Below, in pieces: positions 10,325 to 19,598 of a DNA stretch of 64,000 nt (within the stretch, counting starts at the first letter, position 1; every line of letters starts with the position of its first letter). Under the pieces are notes generated by a model, which was given only the letters and a program-made list of their open reading frames with translations, had not been told where the DNA came from and did not search any database. The DNA is from an uncultured Sulfitobacter sp. (GTDB lineage: Bacteria > Pseudomonadota > Alphaproteobacteria > Rhodobacterales > Rhodobacteraceae), in contig CAJJCJ010000004.1 in the NCBI GenBank assembly GCA_905182645.1, positions 1-64,000 on the forward strand, in the 5' to 3' direction. The translations under genes were made by a program, and so were the position numbers.

Positions 10325-11809
10325 CTATTCGCCTAAAAGCAAAGCCTCAAACCGTGGATCACCGCCACGACGCAGTAACAGAAGCACCGACTTGCGGCCT
10401 GCTTCACGTGCGGCGTCAATTTGCGCCACGAAGTCTGCAACAGTCAGAACCGTTTGACGGCCCGCTTCAACGATCAGATCGCCGGCGACGAGGCCTTTTG
10501 TGGCTGCGTCGCTTTCGGAATCGATGTCTGTGATGACCAATCCAGTTGCGCCCAACAGCGAGAATTGCTCGTCAAGCTCTGGCGTAATCTCAGACAACAT
10601 CATGCCAAGCACAGTCTCCGGTTCTTGAGGTGCGACTGGCTCTTCAACTGCCGCGGGGAATGCGGCGGCTTCTGAGGTTTCGCGGCGGCCCAACACAACG
10701 ACCAAGTCTTCAATGTCACCATTGCGCAAGACAATCACGGGAACTTCTTTGCCAACAGGTGAGTTGCCAACGATCCGGACAAGTTCGCGGGTGTCCTCAA
10801 TGACGATCCCATCAAACGTCGTTATCACATCACCTGCCTCCATGCCGGCGTCTTCTGCGGGGCCTGCGGGAACGGACGTGACAAGCGCTCCAACCGCGGC
10901 CTCTAATCCGTCAATCGCGTCGACCATATCGGGGGTTACGTCTTGGATACGAACACCCAACCAACCACGCCGCGTTTCGCCAAATTCAATCAATTGGTCG
11001 ACGACATTTGACACAACTGCAGACGACATCGCAAAGCCGATCCCGATCGACCCACCGTTCGGCGACAAAATAGCGGTATTCACGCCGACGACTTCAGAAT
11101 TCATGTTGAACAACGGCCCACCAGAGTTACCACGATTGATCGCGGCATCTGTTTGAATGTAGTCGTCATAGGTGCCAGACAATGCGCGATTGCGTGCGGA
11201 TACAATGCCCGCCGACACAGAAAACCCCTGCCCCAGTGGATTTCCCATCGCCATGACCCAATCGCCGACACGGGCACCAACGGCATTGCTGTCGCCAAAT
11301 TTAACAAATGGGAGGCCGGTCAGATCAACTTTAAGTACCGCAATGTCAGTGTTTGGATCAGTGCCAACGATTTCAGCTGGGACACCTTCTTCCCCGCCTG
11401 GGAAAAATTCGATCAATATTTCATCGGCGCCTTCGATGACGTGGTTGTTTGTGACGATATAGCCGTCAGCTGAGATCACAAAACCAGACCCGAGCGCTGA
11501 CGAGCGGCGCGGTGCGCCATCTTCGCCGTCTTCCAGATCGTTAAAGAAATCCTCGAAAGGGGATCCTTCTGGGACTACGCCTTGTGGGGCAGTGCGGCCT
11601 GCGATGGTTGTCGACGTAGTAATGTTAACCACGGACGGGCTGACCTCTTCGGCAAGTTCTGCAAAAGTTGCTGGGCGCGCCTGCGCCTCGGAGAATGTGG
11701 CCTGCGCAAACACAAGTGCTACAGCGACGGCGGTGCCGGTCAACAATGTTTTGAGCGTGCGAGTAGTATTCATTTGGGTCGATTGAATTGCGATAGCCTT
11801 TGATGTCAC
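10325..11809 (-). CDS. degP: Periplasmic serine endoprotease, DegP/HtrA/Do family
   Basis: This protein of about 494 residues is a periplasmic quality-control protease/chaperone. With the GTG start the triad is His123 (VTNNHVIEG), Asp155 (PNTDIAVLKV) and Ser229 (RGNSGGPLFN), followed by two PDZ domains (around WLGVRIQDVTPDMVDAI and GATGLVITDIDSESDAA). A signal peptide is visible (LLTGTAVAVALVFAQATFSEA). I chose GTG at 11809 because AAAGGAG lies at good spacing; ATG at 11773 (MNTTRTLK) is the conventional alternative but has a poor ribosome site. A 367-bp gap and a terminator separate it from hflC, so it probably has its own stress promoter. Confidence 0.93.
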   Translation of the reverse strand: MTSKAIAIQSTQMNTTRTLKTLLTGTAVAVALVFAQATFSEAQARPATFAELAEEVSPSVVNITTSTTIAGRTAPQGVVPEGSPFEDFFNDLEDGEDGAPRRSSALGSGFVISADGYIVTNNHVIEGADEILIEFFPGGEEGVPAEIVGTDPNTDIAVLKVDLTGLPFVKFGDSNAVGARVGDWVMAMGNPLGQGFSVSAGIVSARNRALSGTYDDYIQTDAAINRGNSGGPLFNMNSEVVGVNTAILSPNGGSIGIGFAMSSAVVSNVVDQLIEFGETRRGWLGVRIQDVTPDMVDAIDGLEAAVGALVTSVPAGPAEDAGMEAGDVITTFDGIVIEDTRELVRIVGNSPVGKEVPVIVLRNGDIEDLVVVLGRRETSEAAAFPAAVEEPVAPQEPETVLGMMLSEITPELDEQFSLLGATGLVITDIDSESDAATKGLVAGDLIVEAGRQTVLTVADFVAQIDAAREAGRKSVLLLLRRGGDPRFEALLLGE

Positions 11810-12124
11810 GAGTGAGACTCCTTTAGACAGACGTGGGGCAACAGGACCATGCCTGCTTGATGTTATTATAGTGAATGTAGGTCGCCCGATTGGCAACGCA
11901 AAGGTCAATCGCCGAAACTCAACTGGCTGTGACCCTTTGCGCGTGAACTGTAACATTTCACCATGAGACGTAATTTGATGAATTTCGCATTCATATCAAT
12001 GCACTAAACGACATCTCTGGGCTGCTTAGCTTCGTAGATGGGATTTTCAATGAAGGCGGAAAAAGTGAGCGCGGCACGATGTTCACGTCGCAATAGTGAA
12101 CAGACACGCCTGCGTGACAGACAC
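11810..12124. other. Intergenic region between degP and hflC
   Basis: No supported gene. It should hold the degP promoter and leader on the minus strand, but no -35/-10 pair or RpoE/RpoH-type box is clear enough to call. An ORF of 61 codons across 11991-12176 has no family features and includes the hflC terminator, so I do not call it. Confidence 0.5.
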
Positions 12125-12155
12125 AAAAAAGGCCGCCCATGACAGGCGGCCTTTT
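12125..12155 (-). terminator. Rho-independent terminator of hflKC
   Basis: AAAAGGCCGCC at 12127-12137 and GGCGGCCTTTT at 12145-12155 form a perfect stem with a 7-base loop. T-runs lie on both sides, so it can act in either direction; on the minus strand it ends the hflK-hflC transcript, whose stop is at 12177. Confidence 0.88.
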
Positions 12156-12176
12156 GAAGTTCAAATGCAGGCCCAA

Positions 12177-13055
12177 TTATTGGGTCGCGATGCCTGTATC
12201 GGATTTGAGATAGTTGAAGAACTCGTTGTCCGGCGACAAAACCATCGTGGAATTGCCTGGCTTTAATGCCCGCGTATAAGCGGTCATTGAGCGGTAGAAT
12301 TCAAAGAATTCTGGGTCCGCGCCAAAGCTTGTCGCAAAGATTGCGTTCCGTTCGGCATCTGCCTCACCACGGGTAATCTCTGCCTGACGTTGGCTTTCTG
12401 AAACCAATTCAACCACTGTTCGGTCTGCTTGTGCACGCACACGCAACGCGGCTTCATTACCACGGGCAATCTCGTCAGCCGCTTCGCGTTCACGTTCTGC
12501 CTTCATCCGCTCGTAAGTCGCATTGAGGTTTTCTGGCGGCAAATCAGTCCGCTTGAGACGCACATCGATGACCTGCAAACCGAGACCTAGGGCCTCGGCG
12601 ATTGCACCATTGCGAATACGCAGCATCAATGCTGCGCGGTCAGTGGACAAGATGTCGTTGGACGAAACTGAACCCAGAACCTCACGCGTTTCAGCGCGCA
12701 AAATACTGTCGAGACGACGTGCAGCGGTTTCTTCACCACCGCCACCAACGGCTTGACGGAACTGTTCGACGTTCGCGATACGGTAACGCGCAAACGCATC
12801 AACGACCAAACGACGGTCATCCGATGGGGTTATCTCGAGCGGCTCAAGATCACGGCTGAGGATACGGTCGTCGTATTTGACGACCTCTTGGATCAGTGGA
12901 ATTTTGAAGCCAACACCAGGGTTTTCTTTGACCTTAACGATTTGACCAAACTGTAGAACAAGCGCTTTTTCACGTTCGTCCACGATGAATACCGAAGATA
13001 TGGCTGCCACAACGGCAACGACAACGGCTGGGATAAGGAGTGCTGTAGCCCGCAT
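12177..13055 (-). CDS. hflC: FtsH protease modulator HflC
   Basis: This SPFH/band-7 protein of 292 residues has a single N-terminal membrane anchor (LLIPAVVVAVVAAISSVFIV) followed by the prohibitin-like domain (DEREKALVLQFGQIVKVKEN, GVGFKIPLIQEVVKYDDRIL) and a coiled-coil with ERMKAEREREAADEIARGNE. With HflK it forms the periplasm-facing cage around FtsH that controls membrane protein turnover. Its ATG overlaps the hflK stop (TAATG), so the two are translationally coupled. Confidence 0.95.
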   Translation of the reverse strand: MRATALLIPAVVVAVVAAISSVFIVDEREKALVLQFGQIVKVKENPGVGFKIPLIQEVVKYDDRILSRDLEPLEITPSDDRRLVVDAFARYRIANVEQFRQAVGGGGEETAARRLDSILRAETREVLGSVSSNDILSTDRAALMLRIRNGAIAEALGLGLQVIDVRLKRTDLPPENLNATYERMKAEREREAADEIARGNEAALRVRAQADRTVVELVSESQRQAEITRGEADAERNAIFATSFGADPEFFEFYRSMTAYTRALKPGNSTMVLSPDNEFFNYLKSDTGIATQ

Positions 13056-14194
13056 TAGTTTGACCCTCCATCAGTGGTATTTCGGCGTAATTCGTTCAGC
13101 GACAGATATGGCACAACGCCCTGTCCGCCCTCTTTGCTTTCGTCGAGCAGAATAATATCCACCCCACCCAGCACGATTTCCATAGTTTCCAGATAGATCC
13201 GCTTGCGCGTCACTTCTGGGGCTTTTTCGTATTCGTTCAGAACGGCAGTGAAACGGCTTGCTTCACCAACAGCTTCGTTCACGACTTGGGCGCGGTAGGC
13301 TTCTGATTGCTCAAGCAACTGCGCAGATTCACCACGTGCCTCGGCGACAACACGGTTGGCATAGGCGTCAGCAACGTTTTGCAAACGGTCGCGTTCTTGT
13401 TCGGCATCCTGCACCATACGGAACGATTGGATAACCTGCTCTGGCGGATCGGCCTTGTCAAAGTTGACACGCACGATGTTCACACCACTTTCGTAGCTAT
13501 CCAGCGTGCTTTGAATTTCGTCGCGCAAACGGTCTGCAATCGCACCACGGTCACGGTTCAGAATTGGGGCCAAATTCGATTGTGCGATAATCTCGCGCAT
13601 GACGGATTCAGCAACCGCCGCGATGGTTTGCGGTGGATCCGCAAGGTTGAACAAATATTGCTGCGGATCGGTGATGTTCCAAACAACTTGGAAGTCAATG
13701 TCGACGATGTTTTCATCGCCTGTCAGCATCAGACCTGCATCAAGACCGGACCGGCTGGTGCCGATGTCGATGTTCCGCTCGGATGTGACTGCAATAATTT
13801 CACGTGTAACAATTGGCCAAGGCGCAAAGTTAAGCCCCGGACCATTAGTATCACTGTACTCACCAAGCATCAGCTCGACAGACTGTTCTTCCGGTTTCAC
13901 GGTATAGAACGACGCCATGCCCCAAAGAACAACAGCACCAAGAACGCCAAGGCCGATTGTGCCGCGTGTCAACGCCGGACCACCACCACCGCTGGCGCCG
14001 CTGCCGTTTGTGCCACCGCCGTTGCCGCCGCCCATCAAGACGCGCAATTGCTCGCGGCCTTTGTTTACCAGCTCGTCGATTTCAGGAATGCCCTGACCTT
14101 CAACGGGCTTGCGAGGTGGCCGAGGTGGCTCATCATCATCGCCTGAACCTTTATTGCCACCGCCGCCCCACGGGCCACCGTTATTACCTGCCAT
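13055..14194 (-). CDS. hflK: FtsH protease modulator HflK
   Basis: The protein has about 379 residues. A Gly/Pro-rich cytoplasmic tail (MAGNNGGPWGGGGNKGSGDD) is followed by a membrane segment (GTIGLGVLGAVVLWGMASFY), the SPFH domain (TVKPEEQSVELMLGEYSDTN) and a long coiled coil with EARGESAQLLEQSEAYRAQV. The unusual glycine-rich start is typical of HflK. The ATG at 14194 is chosen from homology and an AGG upstream; the ORF could begin eight codons earlier. First gene of the hflK-hflC pair. Confidence 0.94.
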   Translation of the reverse strand: MAGNNGGPWGGGGNKGSGDDDEPPRPPRKPVEGQGIPEIDELVNKGREQLRVLMGGGNGGGTNGSGASGGGGPALTRGTIGLGVLGAVVLWGMASFYTVKPEEQSVELMLGEYSDTNGPGLNFAPWPIVTREIIAVTSERNIDIGTSRSGLDAGLMLTGDENIVDIDFQVVWNITDPQQYLFNLADPPQTIAAVAESVMREIIAQSNLAPILNRDRGAIADRLRDEIQSTLDSYESGVNIVRVNFDKADPPEQVIQSFRMVQDAEQERDRLQNVADAYANRVVAEARGESAQLLEQSEAYRAQVVNEAVGEASRFTAVLNEYEKAPEVTRKRIYLETMEIVLGGVDIILLDESKEGGQGVVPYLSLNELRRNTTDGGSN

Positions 14195-14266
14195 TGCGCA
14201 TAACCTATTCTGTTTCACCCCACGTTTAGGGCCGTTGATCTTAATGTGTGCGTTTATGCCCGAAAT

Positions 14267-15622
14267 TCAAGCGGTACGCACGGGTTCCTTCATTGTCACC
14301 AGTTCTTCCGAAATTGTCGGATGCACGGCAACAGTGCGATCAAAGTCTTCTTTTGTCGCACCCATCTTAACTGCAATGCCCACAAGCTGGATAAGCTCGC
14401 CCGCATGATCTGCGACGATATGACAGCCCAACACCTTGCGGGTTTTTTGGCTGACGATGAGTTTCATCAGCACGCGATCAGCACGCCCTGCAAATGAATG
14501 GTTCATTGGTTTGAACGATGTCGCGTAAACCTCGATGGGTTCTTGCGCACGTCCCTGTTCTTCGGTCAAGCCCACGGTGCCAAATTCTGGCTGTGTGAAC
14601 ACCGCTGAAGGGATCAAATCGTGGTCGGGCTTGGTTAGGTTGCCTTTGAACACGGTTTCCACAAATGCCATGCCTTCGCGGATCGCCACTGGCGTAAGGT
14701 TCACACGGTTGGTCACGTCGCCCACCGCATAGATCGATGGCACGGCGGTTTGGCTATAGTCATCAACAAGGATTTCGCCACCACGACCAAGCTTAACGCC
14801 AATGTCTTCGAGCCCCAGCCCATCCGTGTTGGCGTGCCGCCCAGTCGCAAACATGACCTGATCGAAGGTATGTTCGTCGCCGTTGGTCGCCTTGACATGG
14901 ATGCCTGTGCCTTCGCGGCGCATTTCGACGACATTGGTGCCAAGGTGCAAGTTCACACCTTTTTCAATCATGCCGTCCGCGATCAGCCCACGGGCCTCTT
15001 CGTCAAAGCCACGCAGGATTTGTGCGCCGCGATAGAATTGCGTCACTTCAACGCCCAATCCATTGAGGATGCCCGCAAATTCGGAAGCGATATACCCGCC
15101 GCCGACAATCAGCATCTTTTTGGGCATCTCAGGAAGCGAGAATATTTCATTCGACGTGATCGCCATGTCCGCGCCTGCGATCTCTGGCTTGGTTGGATGG
15201 CCGCCTGTCGCCACGAGAATGTGCTTTGCGCTTACCTCTTCGCCAGTCGATAGCATAATTGTATGCGCGTCCTTTAGCGTGGCACGGGCGTCAAAGATTC
15301 TGACGTCCGAATTGCCTAATAATTTGCGGTAAACCGCTTCGAGGCGATCCAATTCTGCGTGTAGTTTGGTGCTGAACTTGGTCCAATCAAAAGGCCCAAC
15401 TTTGACGTCCCAGCCATATTCCGCTGCGTCTTGCATGCTCTCGGCATAAGTCGACGCGAAAACCATTAGCTTTTTCGGAACACAGCCGCGAATGACACAG
15501 GTGCCACCCATGCGGGATTCTTCGGCCAAAGCGACCTTAGCGCCCGTTGCAGAGGCAACACGTGCCGCCCGCACACCGCCGGAACCGCCGCCAATTACAA
15601 ACAGATCATAGTCAAAGGCCAT
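14267..15622 (-). CDS. gor: Glutathione-disulfide reductase
   Basis: This 451-residue FAD/NADPH flavoenzyme keeps glutathione reduced in the cytoplasm. Visible features are the FAD fingerprint (FVIGGGSGGVRAARVA), the redox-active pair Cys42/Cys47 in GGTCVIRGCVPKKLM, the NADPH-binding GGGYIASEFAG region, the second FAD motif in YAVGDVTNRVNLTPVA and the C-terminal dimer-interface His-Pro (VAVHPTISEELV). The length is normal. It is separate from hflK (about 70 bp) and probably has its own promoter. Confidence 0.95.
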   Translation of the reverse strand: MAFDYDLFVIGGGSGGVRAARVASATGAKVALAEESRMGGTCVIRGCVPKKLMVFASTYAESMQDAAEYGWDVKVGPFDWTKFSTKLHAELDRLEAVYRKLLGNSDVRIFDARATLKDAHTIMLSTGEEVSAKHILVATGGHPTKPEIAGADMAITSNEIFSLPEMPKKMLIVGGGYIASEFAGILNGLGVEVTQFYRGAQILRGFDEEARGLIADGMIEKGVNLHLGTNVVEMRREGTGIHVKATNGDEHTFDQVMFATGRHANTDGLGLEDIGVKLGRGGEILVDDYSQTAVPSIYAVGDVTNRVNLTPVAIREGMAFVETVFKGNLTKPDHDLIPSAVFTQPEFGTVGLTEEQGRAQEPIEVYATSFKPMNHSFAGRADRVLMKLIVSQKTRKVLGCHIVADHAGELIQLVGIAVKMGATKEDFDRTVAVHPTISEELVTMKEPVRTA

Positions 15623-15725
15623 CGTGCCATCCCGTCATTGCTGTCGTTTCATTGGGCAATCTAAGTCTGGGTCGGGCTGACTTCAACGGTATTCGCGCCG
15701 CTTTGGTCAGAAAGACTTCGCCACG

Positions 15726-15755
15726 AAAAAGGGCGCCCGCAAATGCAGACGCCCT
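15726..15755 (-). terminator. Terminator downstream of the aquaporin pseudogene
   Basis: On the minus strand AGGGCG (15755-15750) and CGCCCT (15735-15730) form a 6-bp stem, immediately followed by TTTTT. It lies 25 bp beyond the reconstructed aqpZ stop. A 14-base loop makes it modest in strength. Confidence 0.6.
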
Positions 15756-15779
15756 CACTATTAGTTTTCAACTGACGCC

Positions 15780-16457
15780 TTAAGCTGAAGTCACACGCAT
15801 TTTTGCAACAGGCCGCCCAGCGCACCACCTATCAGTGGGGCAGCAATGAACAACCAAAGCTGCGACAATGCAGTGCCCCGACGAACAATGCTGGCCCGAT
15901 GGACCGTGCAGGTTTCACTGATGTGCCTGTCACCGAAATGCCGACCAAATGAATCATCACAAGTGTAAGGCCAATCACAAGACCAGCCATCATTGGTGTG
16001 CCTTTGTCGGACATAACGCCCAAAATCACGACCAAAAAGACCGCTGTGGCAACAACTTCAAAGATGAATGCAGAGATCATAAAGAACTCGCCGTCATAAC
16101 CCGCGCCCCAGCCATTCTGGCCTAAACCGCTGACGGCAACATCGTGGCCACCAATAGAATTGGTCGCGATGACCAAAATCATGCCAGCCGCGATGATTGC
16201 GCCAATTGTCTGACTGACCGTATAGCCAATCAAATCAGTGACTGAAATCCGGCCTGCAACAAATGCGCCTATAGAAACGGCTGGGTTCAGATGCGCCCCA
16301 GAAATGCTACCGATTGAATAAGCCATTGCGACGACTGAGATACCAAATGCAAGCTGATACCTGTGAAACCAATGTCGCCGCCTGCTAAGGCGGCTGACCC
16401 TACGCCGAAAAACACCAACACAAATGTGTTGATTACCTCTGCGATATATTCGTTAAT
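15780..16457 (-). pseudogene. aqpZ: Aquaporin Z, multiply disrupted
   Basis: A 164-codon piece (16326-15832) carries the first NPA motif (SGAHLNPAVSIGAF) and membrane helices. Joining frames recovers the rest: upstream NEYIAEVINTFVLVFFGVGS, then a one-base loss near 16361 before AFGISVVAMAYSIG; downstream a lost base in a G-run near 15875 before ALSQLWLFIAAPLIGGALGG; and a third one-base loss near 15802 before KMRVTSA and TAA at 15780. The second NPA has become KPA (SVKPARSIG). A GAGGGAG lies five bases before codon ATT at 16457, where ATG is expected. Five independent lesions make this a real pseudogene of the water/small-solute channel rather than a sequencing slip. Confidence 0.85.
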
Positions 16458-16576
16458 GAAAACTCCCTCGTTTGTTACATGCCTGCCCGCTTTTCGCGGT
16501 TAGCTAAACGCGAACATGGAACATTTAAGTGAACTCATCAGTGGGACAAAGTCGCAATCGTTCCCCCGAATGCAGC

Positions 16577-17365
16577 CTAGTCAGCATTGTCGATGAACAG
16601 ATTACCATCATCAAGGAAATCAAACTTGGCTTCCTCAGCTGCGCCTTGGTTCATGTCGCGCACTTCGACCTTACCGTCCCCGTAGCCGATGATAACTGTA
16701 TCACAAATGTCGATAAACAGGCCGTTTTCAACAACCCCAGGGATTTGGTTCATCACAAGGCTGAGCTGTCGCGCGTTGCCGATCCGGTTTAAATGCAGAT
16801 CAAGAATGTGGTTGCCTTCGTCCGTCACAAAAGGCGCATCGCCGTTCATGCGCAGGCTTGTCGTTTGACCAAGCACATCCAAACCTATCAGCGTTTCCTC
16901 AATCAGCGTCTGGGTCGTCTTCCAGCCAAATGGAATGACCTCAACTGGCAACGGGAAAGCGCCCAAGGTTTCGGCCTGTTTGGATATATCCGCAATCACG
17001 ATCATTTGGTCTGAAGCAGTGGCTACGATTTTTTCTTGCAGTAGCGCACCGCCGCCACCTTTGATTAGGTTCAGGTTACCGTCGTATTCGTCCGCGCCGT
17101 CAATCGTAAGGTCCAGCCACTTGGCTTCGTCCAGCGAGATCACTTCGATTCCGACCTCGCGGGCCAGTTGCGCGGTGCGCATCGACGTCGGCACGCCTTG
17201 AATGCGCAATCCTTTGTCGCGAACCAGTTCACCCAAACATTGCACAAGCCACGCCGCAGTTGATCCAGACCCAAGCCCAACCTTCATCCCAGCTTTCACA
17301 TAATCAGTCGCCTTTTTCGCGGCAACGAACTTGGCTTTGTCGATAGGGGAAAGATCGTTTGGCAT
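16577..17365 (-). CDS. rpiA: Ribose-5-phosphate isomerase A
   Basis: This 262-residue enzyme interconverts ribose 5-phosphate and ribulose 5-phosphate in the pentose phosphate pathway. Signature elements are VGLGSGSTAAWLV (phosphate loop), LDLTIDGADEYDGNLNLIKGGGGALLQEKI (catalytic Asp and Glu region, given here only as an outline) and SDQMIVIADISKQAETLG. The start at 17365 (MPNDLSPIDKAKF) has a GGAG; the 56 codons further upstream have no homology pattern and are excluded. Confidence 0.95.
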   Translation of the reverse strand: MPNDLSPIDKAKFVAAKKATDYVKAGMKVGLGSGSTAAWLVQCLGELVRDKGLRIQGVPTSMRTAQLAREVGIEVISLDEAKWLDLTIDGADEYDGNLNLIKGGGGALLQEKIVATASDQMIVIADISKQAETLGAFPLPVEVIPFGWKTTQTLIEETLIGLDVLGQTTSLRMNGDAPFVTDEGNHILDLHLNRIGNARQLSLVMNQIPGVVENGLFIDICDTVIIGYGDGKVEVRDMNQGAAEEAKFDFLDDGNLFIDNAD

Positions 17366-17509
17366 GGCGGTAGCTCCAGCGTTCAGTGGACAATATAGGA
17401 CGGTTTTACGTGCGGAGCGAGCGGGAAACTTTGTCCGCGGCGCGGGATTCCTTGTCGATACGTCGCTTTTGCGCCGGACTCGCAGAGCGCGACTGATAGG
17501 TAATGGCTT

Positions 17510-18196
17510 ATGACAACGCCCTTGATACTCCACTATGCGCCGGACAATGCATCGCTTTGCGTTCGGCTTGCGCTATTGGCGCTGGATATTCCGTTTGAGA
17601 CCCAATTGGTTGATCGCAGTATAAATGCGCAAAATGGCCCAATCTACATGGCGCTAAATTCAAACGGGTTGATTCCGACGTTGATCACACCGGACGGCCC
17701 GATCTACGAAACTGGGGCGATATTGCTTTGGCTTACGGACCAAAAACCCGGTCACATCTTTCCGAATGTTGGTGATCCCAATCGGGCCGCCGGACTTGCT
17801 TGGCTGTTCTGGCTATCCAACACCTTGCACCCTGCGCTGCGCATGACGTTTTATCCGTCGAAGTATATAGATGCGGCTAGCATCCCGCATTTGTTAAACG
17901 CGACCCGCTCGAATCTGCTTGGTCACTTTGCCCAATTGGAAGCCCACGCCGACTGGCTCGACGATATACGAGTTGGTATCGTGCAGTTTTATCTCGCTCT
18001 GATGCTGAGATGGTCTGCCCTCTATGGCACAGATCAAAGCTGGTTCGATTTGGCTAATTTTCCAAGATTGCTTGCTTTTGCAAAACGGTTCGAAGCAACC
18101 CATCTCGCGACCCAAGCAAACCTTGCAGAGGGTTTGGGCGACACCATTTTTTCTGCACCCACACCACCATGCCCTCCAGAAGGAAGTTCAACCTGA
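17510..18196 (+). CDS. Glutathione S-transferase family protein
   Basis: The protein has 228 residues. The N-terminal thioredoxin-like domain shows LILHYAPDNASLCVRLALLA, the cis-proline region GLIPTLITPDGPIYET and GAILLWLTDQ (the glutathione-contacting Glu/Ser position is ETG). A helical C-terminal domain follows. Substrate unknown. The stop overlaps the sdaA start (ATGA), so the two are probably one transcript; no metabolic link is obvious. Confidence 0.88.
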   Translation: MTTPLILHYAPDNASLCVRLALLALDIPFETQLVDRSINAQNGPIYMALNSNGLIPTLITPDGPIYETGAILLWLTDQKPGHIFPNVGDPNRAAGLAWLFWLSNTLHPALRMTFYPSKYIDAASIPHLLNATRSNLLGHFAQLEAHADWLDDIRVGIVQFYLALMLRWSALYGTDQSWFDLANFPRLLAFAKRFEATHLATQANLAEGLGDTIFSAPTPPCPPEGSST

Positions 18197-19572
18197 TGTT
18201 TTTGTCTGTGTTCGATATGTTCAAGGTGGGTATCGGCCCATCGTCATCCCACACCATCGGCCCAATGGTTGCTGCGGCCCGTTTTCTAGATCACTTGCGC
18301 GCCCAACCTTTTGCGGTAGCAGGCGTTAAGGCCACACTGCATGGCTCGCTCGCATTTACCGGTGTTGGGCACGCAACAGATCGCGCCACGATCCTTGGAC
18401 TGGCTGGGTTTCGGGCCGATGACTATGACGTGGTCAAAGCAGACGCGGAAATGGACCGCATCAACGCCGAGCAAACCGTGCATCCAGCTGGGCTTGCCTC
18501 ACTGGTGTTTAATCCGAAGACCGACTTGGAGTTTAACTACGGCCCCGCCCTGCCTGGGCATGCAAACGGCATGATTTTAAAAGCCACAGACGGACAAGGT
18601 GATGTGATCACCCAAGTTACATATTATTCAATTGGTGGTGGCTTCGTTCTGACGGCCAATGAATTGGCGTCCGGCAAAGATGCCAATGATGACCTGCCAA
18701 TTGCTCCGTTTCCGTTTACATCGGCCGCAGAGATGTTGGATATGGCCGCCCAGTCTGGCAAATCAGTTGCAGACATGAAGCGCGCCAACGAACGGGTATG
18801 CCAACCGGGTGTAGATCTGGACAAAGGGATCACGCGCATCTGGGAAGTCATGAGCGCCTGCATTGATCGCGGCCTCGTGACTGATGGCATTTTACCAGGT
18901 GGTTTGAATGTTCGCCGCCGCGCAAAAGGAATTCATGCAGCGCTCTTGGCTGAACGGGGTATGAACCTGTCGCCACCCCATACAATCAACGATTGGATGT
19001 CGACTTACGCGATGGCCGTGAATGAAGAAAATGCAGCCGGTGGGCAGGTTGTAACTGCGCCGACCAACGGTGCGGCAGGTGTTATTCCGGCGACGATTCG
19101 GTACTGGCTGGACCATGTTCCGGGTGCCGCGCCCAGCAAAGTCCCCGATTTCATGTTAACGGCTGCGGCAATTGGTGGGCTCATTAAATTCCGCGCCTCC
19201 ATTTCTGGGGCCGAATGTGGATGCCAAGCCGAGGTCGGGTCGGCTGCAGCGATGGCCGCAGCTGGGTTTTGCGCCGTGATGGGCGGAACACCGGAACAGG
19301 TAGAAAACGCGGCTGAAATTGCGCTTGAACATCATCTTGGCATGACATGCGATCCTGTCCGTGGGCTGGTTCAGATCCCTTGTATTGAGCGCAACGGTTT
19401 GGGTGCGATTAAAGCTGTGTCCGCGGCTTCACTGGCATTACGCGGTGATGGGCATCATTTGGTGCCTCTTGATGCAGCGATTGAAACGATGCGTCAGACT
19501 GGCGAAGATATGTCAGAGAAATACAAAGAAACTGCGCTTGGCGGTTTAGCGGTGAATGTCCCCAATTGCTGA
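18196..19572 (+). CDS. sdaA: L-serine ammonia-lyase (serine dehydratase, iron-sulfur type)
   Basis: This single-chain serine deaminase of 458 residues converts L-serine to pyruvate and ammonia. The beta domain begins SVFDMFKVGIGPSSSHTIGP; the alpha domain has APTNGAAGVIPATIRYWLDH and cluster cysteines in SGAECGCQAEVG, MTCDPVRGLVQIPCIERN. Start at 18196 is in ATGA overlap with the GST gene, with AGGAAG upstream; nine extra codons are possible. The short dispersed palindrome at 19581 follows the stop. Confidence 0.95.
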   Translation: MFLSVFDMFKVGIGPSSSHTIGPMVAAARFLDHLRAQPFAVAGVKATLHGSLAFTGVGHATDRATILGLAGFRADDYDVVKADAEMDRINAEQTVHPAGLASLVFNPKTDLEFNYGPALPGHANGMILKATDGQGDVITQVTYYSIGGGFVLTANELASGKDANDDLPIAPFPFTSAAEMLDMAAQSGKSVADMKRANERVCQPGVDLDKGITRIWEVMSACIDRGLVTDGILPGGLNVRRRAKGIHAALLAERGMNLSPPHTINDWMSTYAMAVNEENAAGGQVVTAPTNGAAGVIPATIRYWLDHVPGAAPSKVPDFMLTAAAIGGLIKFRASISGAECGCQAEVGSAAAMAAAGFCAVMGGTPEQVENAAEIALEHHLGMTCDPVRGLVQIPCIERNGLGAIKAVSAASLALRGDGHHLVPLDAAIETMRQTGEDMSEKYKETALGGLAVNVPNC

Positions 19573-19580
19573 CCAAGGAA

Positions 19581-19598
19581 GATGGGTTTTAACCCATC
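19581..19598. repeat. Dispersed palindrome GATGGGTTTTAACCCATC, copy 1
   Basis: A perfect 18-base inverted repeat between the convergent sdaA and thiamine pyrophosphokinase genes. It supplies the last codons and stop of the kinase gene (ending at 19589). An identical copy is at 60698 and a one-base variant at 36467. It can act as a small bidirectional terminator. Confidence 0.7.

Noticed and set aside
13307..14146. Plus-strand ORF of 279 codons opposite hflK
   Set aside because: Antisense to a well-supported hflK gene and without recognisable domains; a compositional shadow.
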